This document shows, one piece after another, positions 1 to 10,044 of a DNA stretch of 64,000 nt. Position 1 is the first letter of the stretch. Each line of letters opens with the position of its first letter. The DNA is from VXNE01 sp965248075 (lineage in GTDB: Bacteria > Pseudomonadota > Gammaproteobacteria > Pseudomonadales > Azotimanducaceae): NCBI GenBank assembly GCA_965248075.1, contig CBDFIL010000003.1, positions 124,001-188,000 of the forward strand. Direction: 5' to 3'. Made by a program: the position numbers and the translations under genes. Below the pieces are notes generated by a model that was not told the origin of the DNA, searched no databases, and saw only the letters and a program-made list of their open reading frames with translations.

Positions 1-1
1 G

Positions 2-25
2 GGCGCACCTTCCGGCGAGCCGTGA
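2..25 (+). CDS. C-terminal tail of an upstream gene (possibly thiD), partial
   Basis: The frame beginning at base 2 reads GAPSGEP and stops at TGA 23-25. That stop overlaps the GTG start of thiE in a GTGA motif. Overlapping stop/start pairs recur through this thiamine cluster, so this is probably the end of a co-transcribed upstream gene. thiD is a common partner directly upstream of thiE, but seven residues cannot identify it. The call rests only on the overlap and context. Confidence 0.3.
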   Translation, partial: GAPSGEP

Positions 26-669
26 AGCGGATTCCGCGACTCCACGTCATCACGGACGAGACCGTGCAGAGCCGGTTCGCCCATGCCGACCTCGCGCGGC
101 TCGCCCTCGCCGGCGGCGCCGACTGCGTGCAGTTCCGGGAGAAGCGTCCCTGGTCCACGTCCCGGTTGGTGCACGCCGCGCGGGAAGTCGTCGGCGCCTG
201 CCAGGCCGCCGGCGCTCTGGCCGTGATCGACGACCGCGCCGATGTCGCCCTCGCGGTCGGCGCTGCCGCCGTGCATCTGGGTCGCAAGGATCTGGACGTG
301 GCGACCGCCCGGCGCATCCTCGGCGACGCAGCCGTCGTCGGGGGCACGGCGAATTCCTACGAGCAGGCGGCCGAGGTCTGGACCACCGCCGTCGACTACA
401 TCGGCGTCGGGCCCGTCCATGGCACGCGGTCGAAGGCCAACCCGGCCGCGACAATGGGGCTCGAGACGCTCGCCCGCATTGCCGCGGACTGTCCGAAGCC
501 GGTGATCGCGATCGGCGGCATCACCGCCGCACGCATCGGCGACATCGTCCGTGCCGGCGCGCACGGCGTAGCCGTGCTCTCGGCCGTCGTCGCGGCCGAC
601 CGGCCAGACGAAGCGACGCGTGCGTGCGTCGATGCCCTGCGCACGGCACTGGCGTCCTCCGGACAATGA
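22..669 (+). CDS. thiE: Thiamine-phosphate synthase ThiE
   Basis: 215 aa. ThiE couples HMP-pyrophosphate with the thiazole phosphate to form thiamine phosphate, in the cytoplasm. The TIM-barrel hallmarks of the family are visible: CVQFREK near residue 35, AVIDDRADVALAVGAAAVHLG near 68-88, YIGVGPVHGTRSKANP for phosphate and pyrophosphate binding, and the closing PVIAIGGI and GVAVLSAV segments. The GTG start at 22 overlaps the TGA of an upstream frame. The frame is open to base 1, so an earlier start outside the window cannot be excluded. The gene overlaps the following thiE-like gene by ATGA, indicating translational coupling. Confidence 0.92.
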   Translation: MKRIPRLHVITDETVQSRFAHADLARLALAGGADCVQFREKRPWSTSRLVHAAREVVGACQAAGALAVIDDRADVALAVGAAAVHLGRKDLDVATARRILGDAAVVGGTANSYEQAAEVWTTAVDYIGVGPVHGTRSKANPAATMGLETLARIAADCPKPVIAIGGITAARIGDIVRAGAHGVAVLSAVVAADRPDEATRACVDALRTALASSGQ

Positions 670-1295
670 GTGCAAACGACCCGCCCCGGCTCTACGCCAT
701 CGCCGACGTGGACTTCGCCGACGGCCTGCCCGGGCTCGAAATCCTGCTCTCGCGCCTGGCCGACGCCGCCCGTCGGTACCCGTCGCGCCTCGCGATACAG
801 GTGCGCGCGCGACAGGCCACCCACGAGGCGCTCGCCGACATCGCCCGCATGGCACGGGCGACGATCGGGAACGGGGCCTTGCTCGTCCTGAACGGCCCAC
901 CCCCGCTCGCCGACGCGTTCGGCTACGACGGCGTGCATTGGCCGGAAGCGGAGGTCCCCGGTACCGGGCGCGGACACGCCACCCTGCCCTTTCGAAGCGC
1001 GGCGGCGCACTCCATCGAGGCCATCCGTCGAGCCGAACGCGCACGGGCGACCGCCATCGTGTTCAGCCCGATTTTCGCTCCGGCCTGGAAGGCCGTACCC
1101 GCCGTCGGTGTGGACGCCCTGCGAGAAGCGGCTGCGGCAACGCCCCTGCCCGTCTACGCCCTGGGCGGCATCGATCCCGCCCGTGTCCGCCGCTGCCTTG
1201 CCGCCGGCGCCTACGGCGTCGCCGTACTGTCCGGCATCGGGGCCGACCCCGATCCGATCGCGGCGGTGGGCCGTTACCTGTCCGCCCTCGGATAG
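666..1295 (+). CDS. Second thiamine-phosphate synthase-like protein (ThiE/TenI family)
   Basis: 209 aa, starting at the ATG that overlaps the thiE stop (ATGA, 666-669). It shows the ThiE/TenI barrel pattern: RLYAIAD at the N terminus, GVHWPE, a phosphate-loop equivalent IVFSPIFAPAWKA, and VYALGGIDPARVRR followed by GVAVLSGI. Compared with the first copy, the residues around FREK and the GTRSK loop are replaced. It may therefore be TenI-like (aromatising the thiazole tautomer, known for that subfamily) or a divergent ThiE. The distinction between ThiE and TenI is inference. It is co-transcribed with thiE and lies just upstream of the riboswitch-controlled thiC operon. Confidence 0.75.
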   Translation: MSANDPPRLYAIADVDFADGLPGLEILLSRLADAARRYPSRLAIQVRARQATHEALADIARMARATIGNGALLVLNGPPPLADAFGYDGVHWPEAEVPGTGRGHATLPFRSAAAHSIEAIRRAERARATAIVFSPIFAPAWKAVPAVGVDALREAAAATPLPVYALGGIDPARVRRCLAAGAYGVAVLSGIGADPDPIAAVGRYLSALG

Positions 1296-1373
1296 CCAAC
1301 GGCCGCGCGTGGCCAACGTCGAGTCCGAACGCTGGCTTTCGCAGGCGTCGCGGCCCTATACTCGGCAACTCGA

Positions 1374-1450
1374 TGTCGGGGTGCCGATCGGCTGAGACGC
1401 TTTGCGAACCCGTAGAACCTGATCCGGTTAATGCCGGCGTAGGGAACAGC
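1374..1450 (+). promoter_or_regulatory. TPP riboswitch (THI element) controlling thiCOSG
   Basis: The thi-box signatures occur in the right order: GGGGTGCC near 1378, GCTGAGA at 1391-1397, ACCCGTAGAACCTGATC at about 1408-1424, GGTTAATGCCGGCGTAGGGA at about 1426-1445. These are the conserved P2-P5 segments of the thiamine pyrophosphate aptamer. It lies 60 bases upstream of thiC, as is typical of proteobacteria, where TPP binding blocks translation or causes termination. A TATACT hexamer at 1357-1362 could be the promoter -10 box; no convincing -35 was seen. Confidence 0.93.
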
Positions 1451-1509
1451 CCCCGACCGAACCGCGCCGACGGCAAGAGCCTTCGCGCATCAACCAATCG
1501 GGGGATCCC

Positions 1510-3387
<1,878 letters not shown>

Positions 3388-3409
3388 CCGGAGTCGGGAG
3401 CGCACGCCC

Positions 3410-4405
3410 ATGCGAGTCGAGATCGCCGGCGCCGGCCTCATGGGCCGCATGATCGGCTGGCGCCTGTCGCAGCGCGGGGCCGATGTGACGCTCCATGAGC
3501 GCGCATCGCGCGAGGCGCCCGAGAGCGCGGCCCACGTGGCGGCGGCGATGCTCGCGCCAGTGAGCGAGTACCCGGACGCCGACCCGGCGGTCTTCGACAT
3601 GGGCAAGCGCAGCCTCGCGCTTTGGCCAACCCTGTTGGACGAGTTGCGCGTTCCCTACGGCGTTGCCGGTTCGCTCCTGGTGGCCCACGGTCCCGACGGC
3701 CCCCTCCTCGACAAGTTCCACCGCTCCCTGGGCGAACGCCGGGACACCGAGTCGCGCTGGGTGGATGCCGACGGCATCGCGGCACTCGAACCGGCGCTGG
3801 CCGGCCGCTTTCAGCGCGGCCTGTTCCTCCCGCGCGAAGGATGGCTCGACAACCGCGCGTTGCTGGAAGCCCTCGAGCCGCGCTGCGGCGCCATTCGCTA
3901 CGAGAATCCCGTCGACCCGCGCGACCTCGAGGCGGATCTGGTGATCGACTGCCGCGGCGTCGGCGCGGGCATCCCCGATCTGCGCGGCGTACGCGGCGAG
4001 GCAATCCGCGTATGCGCCCCGGAGGTGTCCCTCACCCGCCCCGTGCGCCTGATGCACCCGCGTTACCAACTGTATGCGGCACCGCGGGCCGGCCACGAAT
4101 ACGTCGTCGGGGCCACGCAGATCGAGAGCGACTCGACACGGCGGGTCACCGTGCGCAGTGCCCTGGAGCTCCTGTCGGCGGCCTTCGCGTTGCACGCCGG
4201 CTTCGCCGAGGCCGAGATCGTGGAGCTCTGCACCGGGCTCAGACCCGCCTTTCCCGACCACCTGCCCAGGGTCGAGTGGCACGACGGCGTGCTGCGCGTC
4301 AACGGGCTGTACCGGCACGGCTTCCTGGTGGCCCCCGCGCTGGTTGACCACGCCATCGCCGAAATCGACAAGTCATGCACGTTATCTGCAACGGCGACCG
4401 CGTAA
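3410..4405 (+). CDS. thiO: FAD-dependent glycine oxidase ThiO
   Basis: 331 aa. ThiO oxidises glycine to the iminoglycine needed for thiazole formation. The N-terminal Rossmann motif GAGLMGRMIGWRL begins at residue 6, and a DAO-type FAD-binding C-terminal region contains GLRPAFPDHLPRV and NGLYRHGFLVAPALV. It starts 22 bases after thiC and its 3' end overlaps thiS by 31 bases. The neighbouring thiS and thiG make ThiO a better call than a generic D-amino-acid oxidase. Aerobic thiazole synthesis by ThiO, rather than ThiH, fits the presence of catalase and SOD elsewhere in the window. Confidence 0.9.
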   Translation: MRVEIAGAGLMGRMIGWRLSQRGADVTLHERASREAPESAAHVAAAMLAPVSEYPDADPAVFDMGKRSLALWPTLLDELRVPYGVAGSLLVAHGPDGPLLDKFHRSLGERRDTESRWVDADGIAALEPALAGRFQRGLFLPREGWLDNRALLEALEPRCGAIRYENPVDPRDLEADLVIDCRGVGAGIPDLRGVRGEAIRVCAPEVSLTRPVRLMHPRYQLYAAPRAGHEYVVGATQIESDSTRRVTVRSALELLSAAFALHAGFAEAEIVELCTGLRPAFPDHLPRVEWHDGVLRVNGLYRHGFLVAPALVDHAIAEIDKSCTLSATATA

Positions 4406-4572
4406 GCCTCGACGCGGAGGTACTCGCCGAGGTGCTGCGGTCCCTCGGATTCGCGGACCGCCGGGTGGTGGTCGCCGTGAACGAGACCTTCGTGGCCAGG
4501 GAAGACTGGCCGTCCTACCGGGTCCGCACGGGCGACCGGCTCGACGTGCTGTCCGCCATGGAGGGGGGATGA
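4375..4572 (+). CDS. thiS: Sulfur carrier protein ThiS
   Basis: 65 aa ubiquitin-fold sulfur carrier ending in the diagnostic Gly-Gly (AMEGG). The C-terminal glycine is thiocarboxylated and donates sulfur to ThiG. The N terminus reads MHVICNGDRV, with VVVAVNETFVARE in the middle of the fold. It overlaps the end of thiO by 31 bases, and its stop TGA overlaps the ATG of thiG. This is the standard thiO-thiS-thiG arrangement. Confidence 0.93.
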   Translation: MHVICNGDRVSLDAEVLAEVLRSLGFADRRVVVAVNETFVAREDWPSYRVRTGDRLDVLSAMEGG

Positions 4573-5393
4573 CGATGACAGAATCTGCCCATGCCGCAGG
4601 GTCGGAAACCTGGCGCGCATATGGCGAGACGTTGCAGAGCCGGCTGCTGCTCGGCACGGCGCGTTACCCATCGCTCACCGTCATGACGGAAGCAGTGGCC
4701 GCGTCGGGCGCGGACGTGCTGACCGTGGGCCTGCGCCGCCAGTCCCCCGAACAGCTTGGCGGCGGCTCGGTCTGGGCGCACATCTCCCAACTGGGCTGCC
4801 GGGTCCTGCCGAACACGGCCGGCTGCCACAGCGCGCGGGAAGCGGTCACGCTCGCGAAGATGAGCCGCGAGATCTTCGATACCGACTGGATCAAGCTGGA
4901 GGTGACGGGCGACGACTACAACCTGCAGCCGGATCCATACGAACTGATCGCAGCGACCGAGGAACTGGTCGCGGCCGGTTTCAAGGTGTTCGCCTACACC
5001 ACCGACGATCTGGTGGTCTGTTCGCGGCTACGTGACCTCGGCTGCGAAGTCATCATGCCCTGGGGGGCGCCCATCGGCACCGGCAAGGGGATCACGGATC
5101 CCTATGCCCTCGAGACGCTGCGGGCCCGGCTGCCCGACGCCACCCTGGTGGTCGATGCCGGATTGGGCATGCCCTCCCACGCGGCCCGCGTGCTGGAGAT
5201 GGGTTTCGATGCCGTGCTGTTGAATTCCGCCGTCGCGCGCGCGGACGACCCCGTGCGCATGGCCGCCGCCTTCGGCAAGGCCGTGGCCGCCGGGCGGCTC
5301 GCCTTCGAGGCCGGCGCGATGGCGATCAGCGAAACGGCACACCCGTCGACACCGGTCGTGGGCACGCCGTTCTGGCAGTCGGAGAACGGGTAG
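4569..5393 (+). CDS. thiG: Thiazole synthase ThiG
   Basis: 274 aa from the ATG overlapping the thiS stop; an in-frame ATG at 4575 is an alternative. ThiG condenses deoxyxylulose 5-phosphate, iminoglycine and ThiS thiocarboxylate into the thiazole phosphate. The Schiff-base lysine is Lys109 in DTDWIKLEV. Family signatures include SRLLLGTARYPS, LPNTAGC, PWGAPIGTGKGI for phosphate binding, and DAVLLNSAVARADDPVRMA. It is the last gene of the riboswitch-controlled operon. Confidence 0.96.
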   Translation: MTMTESAHAAGSETWRAYGETLQSRLLLGTARYPSLTVMTEAVAASGADVLTVGLRRQSPEQLGGGSVWAHISQLGCRVLPNTAGCHSAREAVTLAKMSREIFDTDWIKLEVTGDDYNLQPDPYELIAATEELVAAGFKVFAYTTDDLVVCSRLRDLGCEVIMPWGAPIGTGKGITDPYALETLRARLPDATLVVDAGLGMPSHAARVLEMGFDAVLLNSAVARADDPVRMAAAFGKAVAAGRLAFEAGAMAISETAHPSTPVVGTPFWQSENG

Positions 5394-5428
5394 ACGGGAG
5401 TCCGCGGCGACGCCCGAAGGAACCGGCG

Positions 5429-5827
5429 CTAACGACCAACCGGCCAGTTTTCCACAGTCAACTCCAGCATCGGGAAGTCGTCCACGTTGGCAGTCGCGAG
5501 CGACGCCCCTACGCCTCGGGCAGCCGCAGCGATCAGGCAGTCCGCCTGGTGCAGTGTCACGCCACGTTCCGCAAACGCGCGCCGCCAACTTCCGGCCAGT
5601 TTCCCCTCCGCCCATCCGAGCGGTGCCATGCGCAGACCGTTGAACAGGCGGCGGGCCGCAGGTTCCTCCCCGGCATGCAGGCCACGCCAGATTTCCTCGA
5701 CCGAAATGGCGCATGCCCAAGGTTCTACGCCCTGCCCGCGCAAACCCACGATCCTCCGAGCCGCGGGGCGACCGCGAAGTGCATCGATGATGACCGTGGA
5801 GTCGAGCAGCAGACGCGCCACGCTCAC
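5429..5827 (-). CDS. PIN-domain ribonuclease toxin, VapC family
   Basis: 132 aa from a GTG start at 5827 (VSVARLLLDSTVIIDALRG). VapC toxins are Mg2+-dependent ribonucleases. The acidic PIN residues are visible: Asp in LLLDSTVIID, Glu in ISVEEIWRGL, Asp in HQADCLIAAAA, and Asp in LATANVDDF. The GTG start overlaps the last codons of the upstream RHH antitoxin by 4 bases, the usual antitoxin-first arrangement. A longer reading extending 14 codons upstream lies inside the antitoxin gene and is not favoured. Confidence 0.85.
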   Translation of the reverse strand: MSVARLLLDSTVIIDALRGRPAARRIVGLRGQGVEPWACAISVEEIWRGLHAGEEPAARRLFNGLRMAPLGWAEGKLAGSWRRAFAERGVTLHQADCLIAAAARGVGASLATANVDDFPMLELTVENWPVGR

Positions 5828-6063
5828 CCACTTCGCCGCTGGTCTCCGCGCCGCTGCCGTCGCACCCACTCTGCGGGATCGTCATCCCAGCCATGGCCGG
5901 TGTCGGGAACCGACGATAACGCGGCCTCGATGTCGTCCCAGCGCTGCTCGTCATCAAGCGCGCGCCGGATCAGTTCAACGATGAAGGCGCTCCGCCGCCG
6001 GACCCCGGCTCGACGGTCGACTTCCGCGACCACGGCGTCCGGCAACGCAATGTGTATTCTCAT
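5824..6063 (-). CDS. Ribbon-helix-helix antitoxin partner of the VapC toxin
   Basis: 79 aa. The N terminus MRIHIALPDAVVAEVDRRAG followed by SAFIVELIRRALDDEQ is a ribbon-helix-helix DNA-binding fold. The C-terminal half (WDDIEAALSSVPDTGHGWDD) would wrap the PIN toxin. It overlaps vapC by 4 bases. RHH antitoxins commonly autorepress their own operon through a palindrome upstream; none was identified here. Confidence 0.82.
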   Translation of the reverse strand: MRIHIALPDAVVAEVDRRAGVRRRSAFIVELIRRALDDEQRWDDIEAALSSVPDTGHGWDDDPAEWVRRQRRGDQRRSG

Positions 6064-6130
6064 GGGCTCACGTTAGCACACACGATCCTGCTGCGCTCAA
6101 CGCGACGTTCCGAGGGGGTCGCCCTCGGAC

Positions 6131-6173
6131 CGTGCATGAATTCGAGACGGGACACCACAAGGGTGTCCCCTAC
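6131..6173. repeat. GTAGGGG-type palindromic repeat, copy A
   Basis: The arm GGGACACC faces GGGTGTCCCCTAC, next to GTGCATGAATTCGA. The same building blocks (GTGCA..AATTC, ACGGGAC, ACAAG, GTCCCCTAC) recur at 36.5, 41.5 and 55.9 kb. Its outer end provides the TAG stop of the TRAP M subunit (minus strand, 6172-6170). As RNA it would form a hairpin at the 3' end of the TRAP transcript. Confidence 0.75.
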
Positions 6174-7441
6174 AGGAACCACAGCGACAGCGCCGGCACG
6201 TAGGTGATGATCAGCAGTGCCAGCAGCAGCACGACCATGAACGGCAGACACGCCGCGTAGAGCTCGAGCACGGGTCGTTCGAAGCGGTAGCTTGCGATGA
6301 ACAGGTTCATGCCTATCGGCGGCGTGAAGTACCCGATCTGGAGATTCGCCAGGAAGATGATGCCGAGATGGATCGGGTGCAGGCCGTATCCGACCGCGAC
6401 CGGCAACAGGAGCGGCGTCATGATGATGACCGCCGAGAAGACATCGAGCACGGCGCCGAGGGCGAGCAACAGGATATTCAGCAGGATGAGGAACGTGAGC
6501 GGGCTCGTGATGTGCTGTTGCATGAACTCGAACAGGGCCTGTGGGGCGCCGGTATCGATCAGGAAGTTGGTGAAGGCCAGCGCCACGCCCAGAATGAGGA
6601 CGATGCTGCCCACCATCACCATCGACTCCCGCATGATCCGGGGCAGTTGCGCCACCGTGATTTCCCGGTAGAGGGCGACTTCGGCCACGATCACGTAGAG
6701 GGCGGTCATCGCCGCCGCCTCGGATATGGCGAAGAAGCCGGTGTAGATGCCGCCCAGCACGAACACCGGCAACGGCAGTTCCCAACGCGCGGCGACCAGC
6801 GCCTCCCACACGGCCCCGGCGCGGAACGGAGTGCGCTCCACGCCGCCGTGGCGCCACACCGTCCAGCCCACCAGCATCGCGATCATGAGCACGGCGGGGG
6901 CGAGGCCGCCGAGAAACAGTTGCTGAATTGTGAACGGCTCGCCCACGTCCATCTGCTGCGCGACGATGCCGTAGAGGATGAGCGGAACCGACGGCACGAT
7001 CAGCAGACCCAGGCTGCCGGACGTGGTCACGAGCCCCAGGCTGTACCGCTCCGAGTAGCCGCTGTTCCGCAGCATGGGCAGCAGCAGCGCGCCGAGCGCG
7101 ACGATCGTCACTCCCGAGGCGCCGGTCAAAGCAGTGAACACCGCGCAGGCAACGAAACCCACCACGGCAAGACCCGCGGGCATCCAGCCGAACAGGGCCC
7201 GCGTCAACGCCATCAGGCGTTGCGACGTGCCGGCTTCCGCCATCACGTATCCGGCGAACGTGAAGAACGGCAGGGCGACCAGCAGGGGCGTGTCGGTAAT
7301 CCGGTACAGTTCGATGGCGACCACGGCGAGATCCACGTCCACCGCCAGGAACCCCAGCATCGCGCCCGCCAGCACCACCGCGAAGAGCGGCGCTCCGAGC
7401 AGCGCCATCACGAGGATGCAGGCGGCTCCGAGCAGGATCAC
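6170..7441 (-). CDS. TRAP transporter large permease, M subunit (DctM/TatM)
   Basis: 423 aa integral membrane protein with many hydrophobic helices. It is the ion-coupled translocation subunit of a tripartite ATP-independent periplasmic transporter. Family signatures are PFFTFAGYVMAEAGTSQRL, TGASGVTIVALGALLLPML and NLQIGYFTPPIGMNLF. It starts with ATG overlapping the Q subunit stop (ATGA), so the two are translationally coupled. The stop codon TAG lies within a palindromic repeat. Together with the TatT-like lipoprotein upstream it forms a TPAT-type TRAP system. Confidence 0.93.
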   Translation of the reverse strand: MILLGAACILVMALLGAPLFAVVLAGAMLGFLAVDVDLAVVAIELYRITDTPLLVALPFFTFAGYVMAEAGTSQRLMALTRALFGWMPAGLAVVGFVACAVFTALTGASGVTIVALGALLLPMLRNSGYSERYSLGLVTTSGSLGLLIVPSVPLILYGIVAQQMDVGEPFTIQQLFLGGLAPAVLMIAMLVGWTVWRHGGVERTPFRAGAVWEALVAARWELPLPVFVLGGIYTGFFAISEAAAMTALYVIVAEVALYREITVAQLPRIMRESMVMVGSIVLILGVALAFTNFLIDTGAPQALFEFMQQHITSPLTFLILLNILLLALGAVLDVFSAVIIMTPLLLPVAVGYGLHPIHLGIIFLANLQIGYFTPPIGMNLFIASYRFERPVLELYAACLPFMVVLLLALLIITYVPALSLWFL

Positions 7442-7923
7442 GTCGCCGCCTCCCCTTCGGCAACCGTGACACCGACCGCGCGCAGGAGGTAGCGCAGGCC
7501 CATGATTCCCGCACCGAGCGGGATCACCAGTTCACACACCCAAGCCGGCACCGGGCCAAAGCCCGACGTGCCGTCGCGGTAGTCCCAGAGCACCAGGGTG
7601 ACCGAGAACCAGGCCAGCGCGAAGCACACGATGGCCGTGAAGGCGCTCGTCAGACCGCTGAGCCAGCGATTCGCCCTCTCGGAGGCGAAGCGCGCCACCA
7701 GGTCGATGCGGATGTGCCGGTCCGACGATGCCGCCGCCATGCCGCCGACCATGGTCACCCACAGCAGCGCCACGCGGACCATGGGGTCGCCCCAGGCGAG
7801 GCCGGCGTCGAACAGGTTGCGGGCCAGGACCTGGTAGACCGCCACGCCGATCATGCCGCCCAACAGGACGACCAGGAGCGCCGACTCCACGCGGCGCAGC
7901 GCGCGTTCGCCCTTAGCGATCAA
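7438..7923 (-). CDS. TRAP transporter small permease, Q subunit (DctQ/TatQ)
   Basis: 161 aa with four predicted membrane helices, the normal architecture of the small TRAP membrane subunit. The WVTMVGGMAAASSDRHIRIDLV segment is the usual DctQ signature. It overlaps the P subunit by 11 bases and the M subunit by 4, in the order P-Q-M. It stabilises the M subunit and takes part in docking the substrate-binding protein, as known for the family. Confidence 0.9.
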   Translation of the reverse strand: MIAKGERALRRVESALLVVLLGGMIGVAVYQVLARNLFDAGLAWGDPMVRVALLWVTMVGGMAAASSDRHIRIDLVARFASERANRWLSGLTSAFTAIVCFALAWFSVTLVLWDYRDGTSGFGPVPAWVCELVIPLGAGIMGLRYLLRAVGVTVAEGEAAT

Positions 7924-8989
7924 CCTGCGCCCTGGATTCCGCGAGGAGCGCGGCGAAGCGTTCGTAGCGACCGGGGGTCACGATGCCGCTCTCGGCCCAC
8001 GCCCGGGATACCTCGTCCGCACGGCTCTGCCACTCGGCTACCTCCGCTGCGGACGGCTGCAGAAACGACAGGCCCTGTCCGTTCAGAACCTCCCGGACCG
8101 CATTGTGATCCCTGCGGTTGCCCGCGTCCGCTGCCTGGACCGCCGCGCCGAGCAACCGGCGCACGACCGTCTGGTCGTTGGGTTGCAGCCGCTCGAATGG
8201 TCTCTTCGCCAACACCATCGGCGCATAGATGTACATGAACGGCAGGTCGAGGACGTACTTCAGTTGACCGTGCCACTGCAGGGCGACCGCGCCGACCAGC
8301 GGCGCCGCAACCGTGTCGATGAGCCCCGTCTGCAGCCCCGCGAGGACGTCCGAGATGGTGAGCGGGACCGGTGTGATGCCGAAGTCCTGCATCGCCCTGA
8401 TGGCCATGGCGTCCCCGTGCGGCGTCCACACCTTCAGGCGCCGGGCCTCGCCCAGCGACCGCGCCTCGCGCGTCATCATCGCGTACGCCATGCCGACTTC
8501 GGCAAGGCCCACGCAGACGAAACCGCTGTCCTCGAGACCCTGCATCAGTTCCGCATCGAGCCGCGCGCGGACGAAGTCCACCTCATCGAGGCCCCGAAAC
8601 TGCATCGGTAGATTGTAGAGACCGAGGTCCGGGAAGATCCGGTTGAACGCGCCGGTGGTCACCACGGCCCCCTGCAGCTGGCCGACGCGCATCTTGCGCA
8701 TCATGGCCCGGTCATCGCCCATCACGCCGCCGGGATAGAACTTCAGCCGGACCCGGCCTTCCGTTTGGGCCTCGATGTCCTTGCCCGCCTTGCGCAGAAG
8801 TTTCATCCACACGGAACCATCGGGCGAGACGGTCGCGATCTTGAGCGTTGCCGCGACAGCGGAATCCGACCACGCCTGACCCAGCAGCAGGGCCAGCACA
8901 ACCGGGCCGATCCAACTCCGTCGCCACGGGCGGCGCCCGCGGCCCCGGCACAGCACACCGGCGTGCGCCAGCGCGTCAGAAATAATCAT
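7913..8989 (-). CDS. TRAP transporter substrate-binding protein, P subunit
   Basis: 358 aa periplasmic DctP-family receptor. The start is taken as ATG 8989, whose first bases overlap the stop of the TatT gene. After an arginine-rich N terminus and a hydrophobic stretch (GPVVLALLLGQAWSDSAVAA), the mature protein begins LKIATVSPDGSVWMK. The DctP signature GGVMGDDRAMMRKMRVGQL and FVRARLDAELMQGLEDSGF are present. Substrate is unknown. The P proteins of TPAT systems are thought to work with a TPR-containing TatT lipoprotein, and such a gene is directly upstream. Confidence 0.88.
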   Translation of the reverse strand: MIISDALAHAGVLCRGRGRRPWRRSWIGPVVLALLLGQAWSDSAVAATLKIATVSPDGSVWMKLLRKAGKDIEAQTEGRVRLKFYPGGVMGDDRAMMRKMRVGQLQGAVVTTGAFNRIFPDLGLYNLPMQFRGLDEVDFVRARLDAELMQGLEDSGFVCVGLAEVGMAYAMMTREARSLGEARRLKVWTPHGDAMAIRAMQDFGITPVPLTISDVLAGLQTGLIDTVAAPLVGAVALQWHGQLKYVLDLPFMYIYAPMVLAKRPFERLQPNDQTVVRRLLGAAVQAADAGNRRDHNAVREVLNGQGLSFLQPSAAEVAEWQSRADEVSRAWAESGIVTPGRYERFAALLAESRAQVDR

Positions 8990-9833
8990 CCGCCGACTCC
9001 AGCAACGCCCGTGCCTGCTCCTGCGCGACCAGGTTCGCAAGCGTCATCCCGCGCTCACGCGGGTTCGCATCGAGCACCTTGCGCAGTTCATCGTCGTGCA
9101 GTTCCCGGTCGAACACCAGTCTCCCGTAACGCTCCGCAAGCAGCACGCGAGCCATGAGGAACCGGCCCCCTGACAGTTCGATGGCACGCTCGAAATGTTC
9201 CCGTCCGAGTTCCGGCCGGCCTCCGAGCGCGGCCGGCGCCAACGTCTCGAATACGCCCAGGTACATGCGCGGCCCGCCGTGGTCGTACGCCTCGTCGAGC
9301 TCCGCGATCCGGATCATGATCGATTTGACGCGGCCGAGTTCGGCGACCGCACCCCAGTCGTCGCTGTGCGCCTGGATCCAACCGACCCAGGCCGTGGCGA
9401 ACGCGTACGCCACGGGCACGTCGGCGGCGCGCAGACCCGAGAGCCTGGCATCGAGGGTCGCCACGGCGTCGGTCCGCGCGGTGCAGGTCCAGGGCAGCAT
9501 CTCGCACGCCGCGCGCGATGCGAGACGCAATGCCTTGTCCGCGAACGACCGCTGACGATCGGGATCCTCCACAAAGGCCGTCCCGTAGGCGGCGTTGAGC
9601 GAGGCGGCGGCGGCCAGCAGGCCCGGGCTGTCCGGGTCCGAGCGCAGCAGAGCATCCAGCATGATCAGATACGCCGGCGCGCCGTCGCGCACCACGGCGA
9701 GGTCGTCGCTGTCGAGAATGGCCGACGAGAGATTCTCCGCCAGACTCTCGGTGACGGACGACACCACGGACGTGCAGCCGCAGACGACGACGCACAGCGC
9801 AATCCCGCAATGCCTCATGCTGCGGCGTTTCAT
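8976..9833 (-). CDS. TatT-type lipoprotein of a TPAT TRAP transporter
   Basis: 285 aa. The N terminus MKRRSMRHCGIALCVVVCGCTSV looks like a lipoprotein signal with lipidation at the Cys of VCGC. The remainder is alpha-helical, with TPR-like stretches (AAASLNAAYGTAF, MYLGVFETLAPAALGG, GREHFERAIELSGG, LLAERYG). This matches the TRAP TatT family, whose treponemal member forms a trimer that docks the P subunit (established for that family). The start at 9833 places Met ahead of the signal; longer readings upstream lack one. It is the first gene of the TatT-P-Q-M operon. Confidence 0.85.
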   Translation of the reverse strand: MKRRSMRHCGIALCVVVCGCTSVVSSVTESLAENLSSAILDSDDLAVVRDGAPAYLIMLDALLRSDPDSPGLLAAAASLNAAYGTAFVEDPDRQRSFADKALRLASRAACEMLPWTCTARTDAVATLDARLSGLRAADVPVAYAFATAWVGWIQAHSDDWGAVAELGRVKSIMIRIAELDEAYDHGGPRMYLGVFETLAPAALGGRPELGREHFERAIELSGGRFLMARVLLAERYGRLVFDRELHDDELRKVLDANPRERGMTLANLVAQEQARALLESADDYF

Positions 9834-10044
9834 GCCGCGGCATTTAACGGGGCGCGCAGCGACAATGCAACCGCGTTTCCAGCCCTCCCGGGGCCGCGCC
9901 GCCCCGGGCACGGAGGTCGACCTCGCATAGAGCGAGGGGCATTCCAGGAACGCCCTGCCCGCCCGAATCGGCGGCGCGGTCCCCCTTCGCCCCGGCAGCC
10001 GCTCTGCTAAAATCGCGCGTTTGCAGCAACCTCCAATTGCACCC

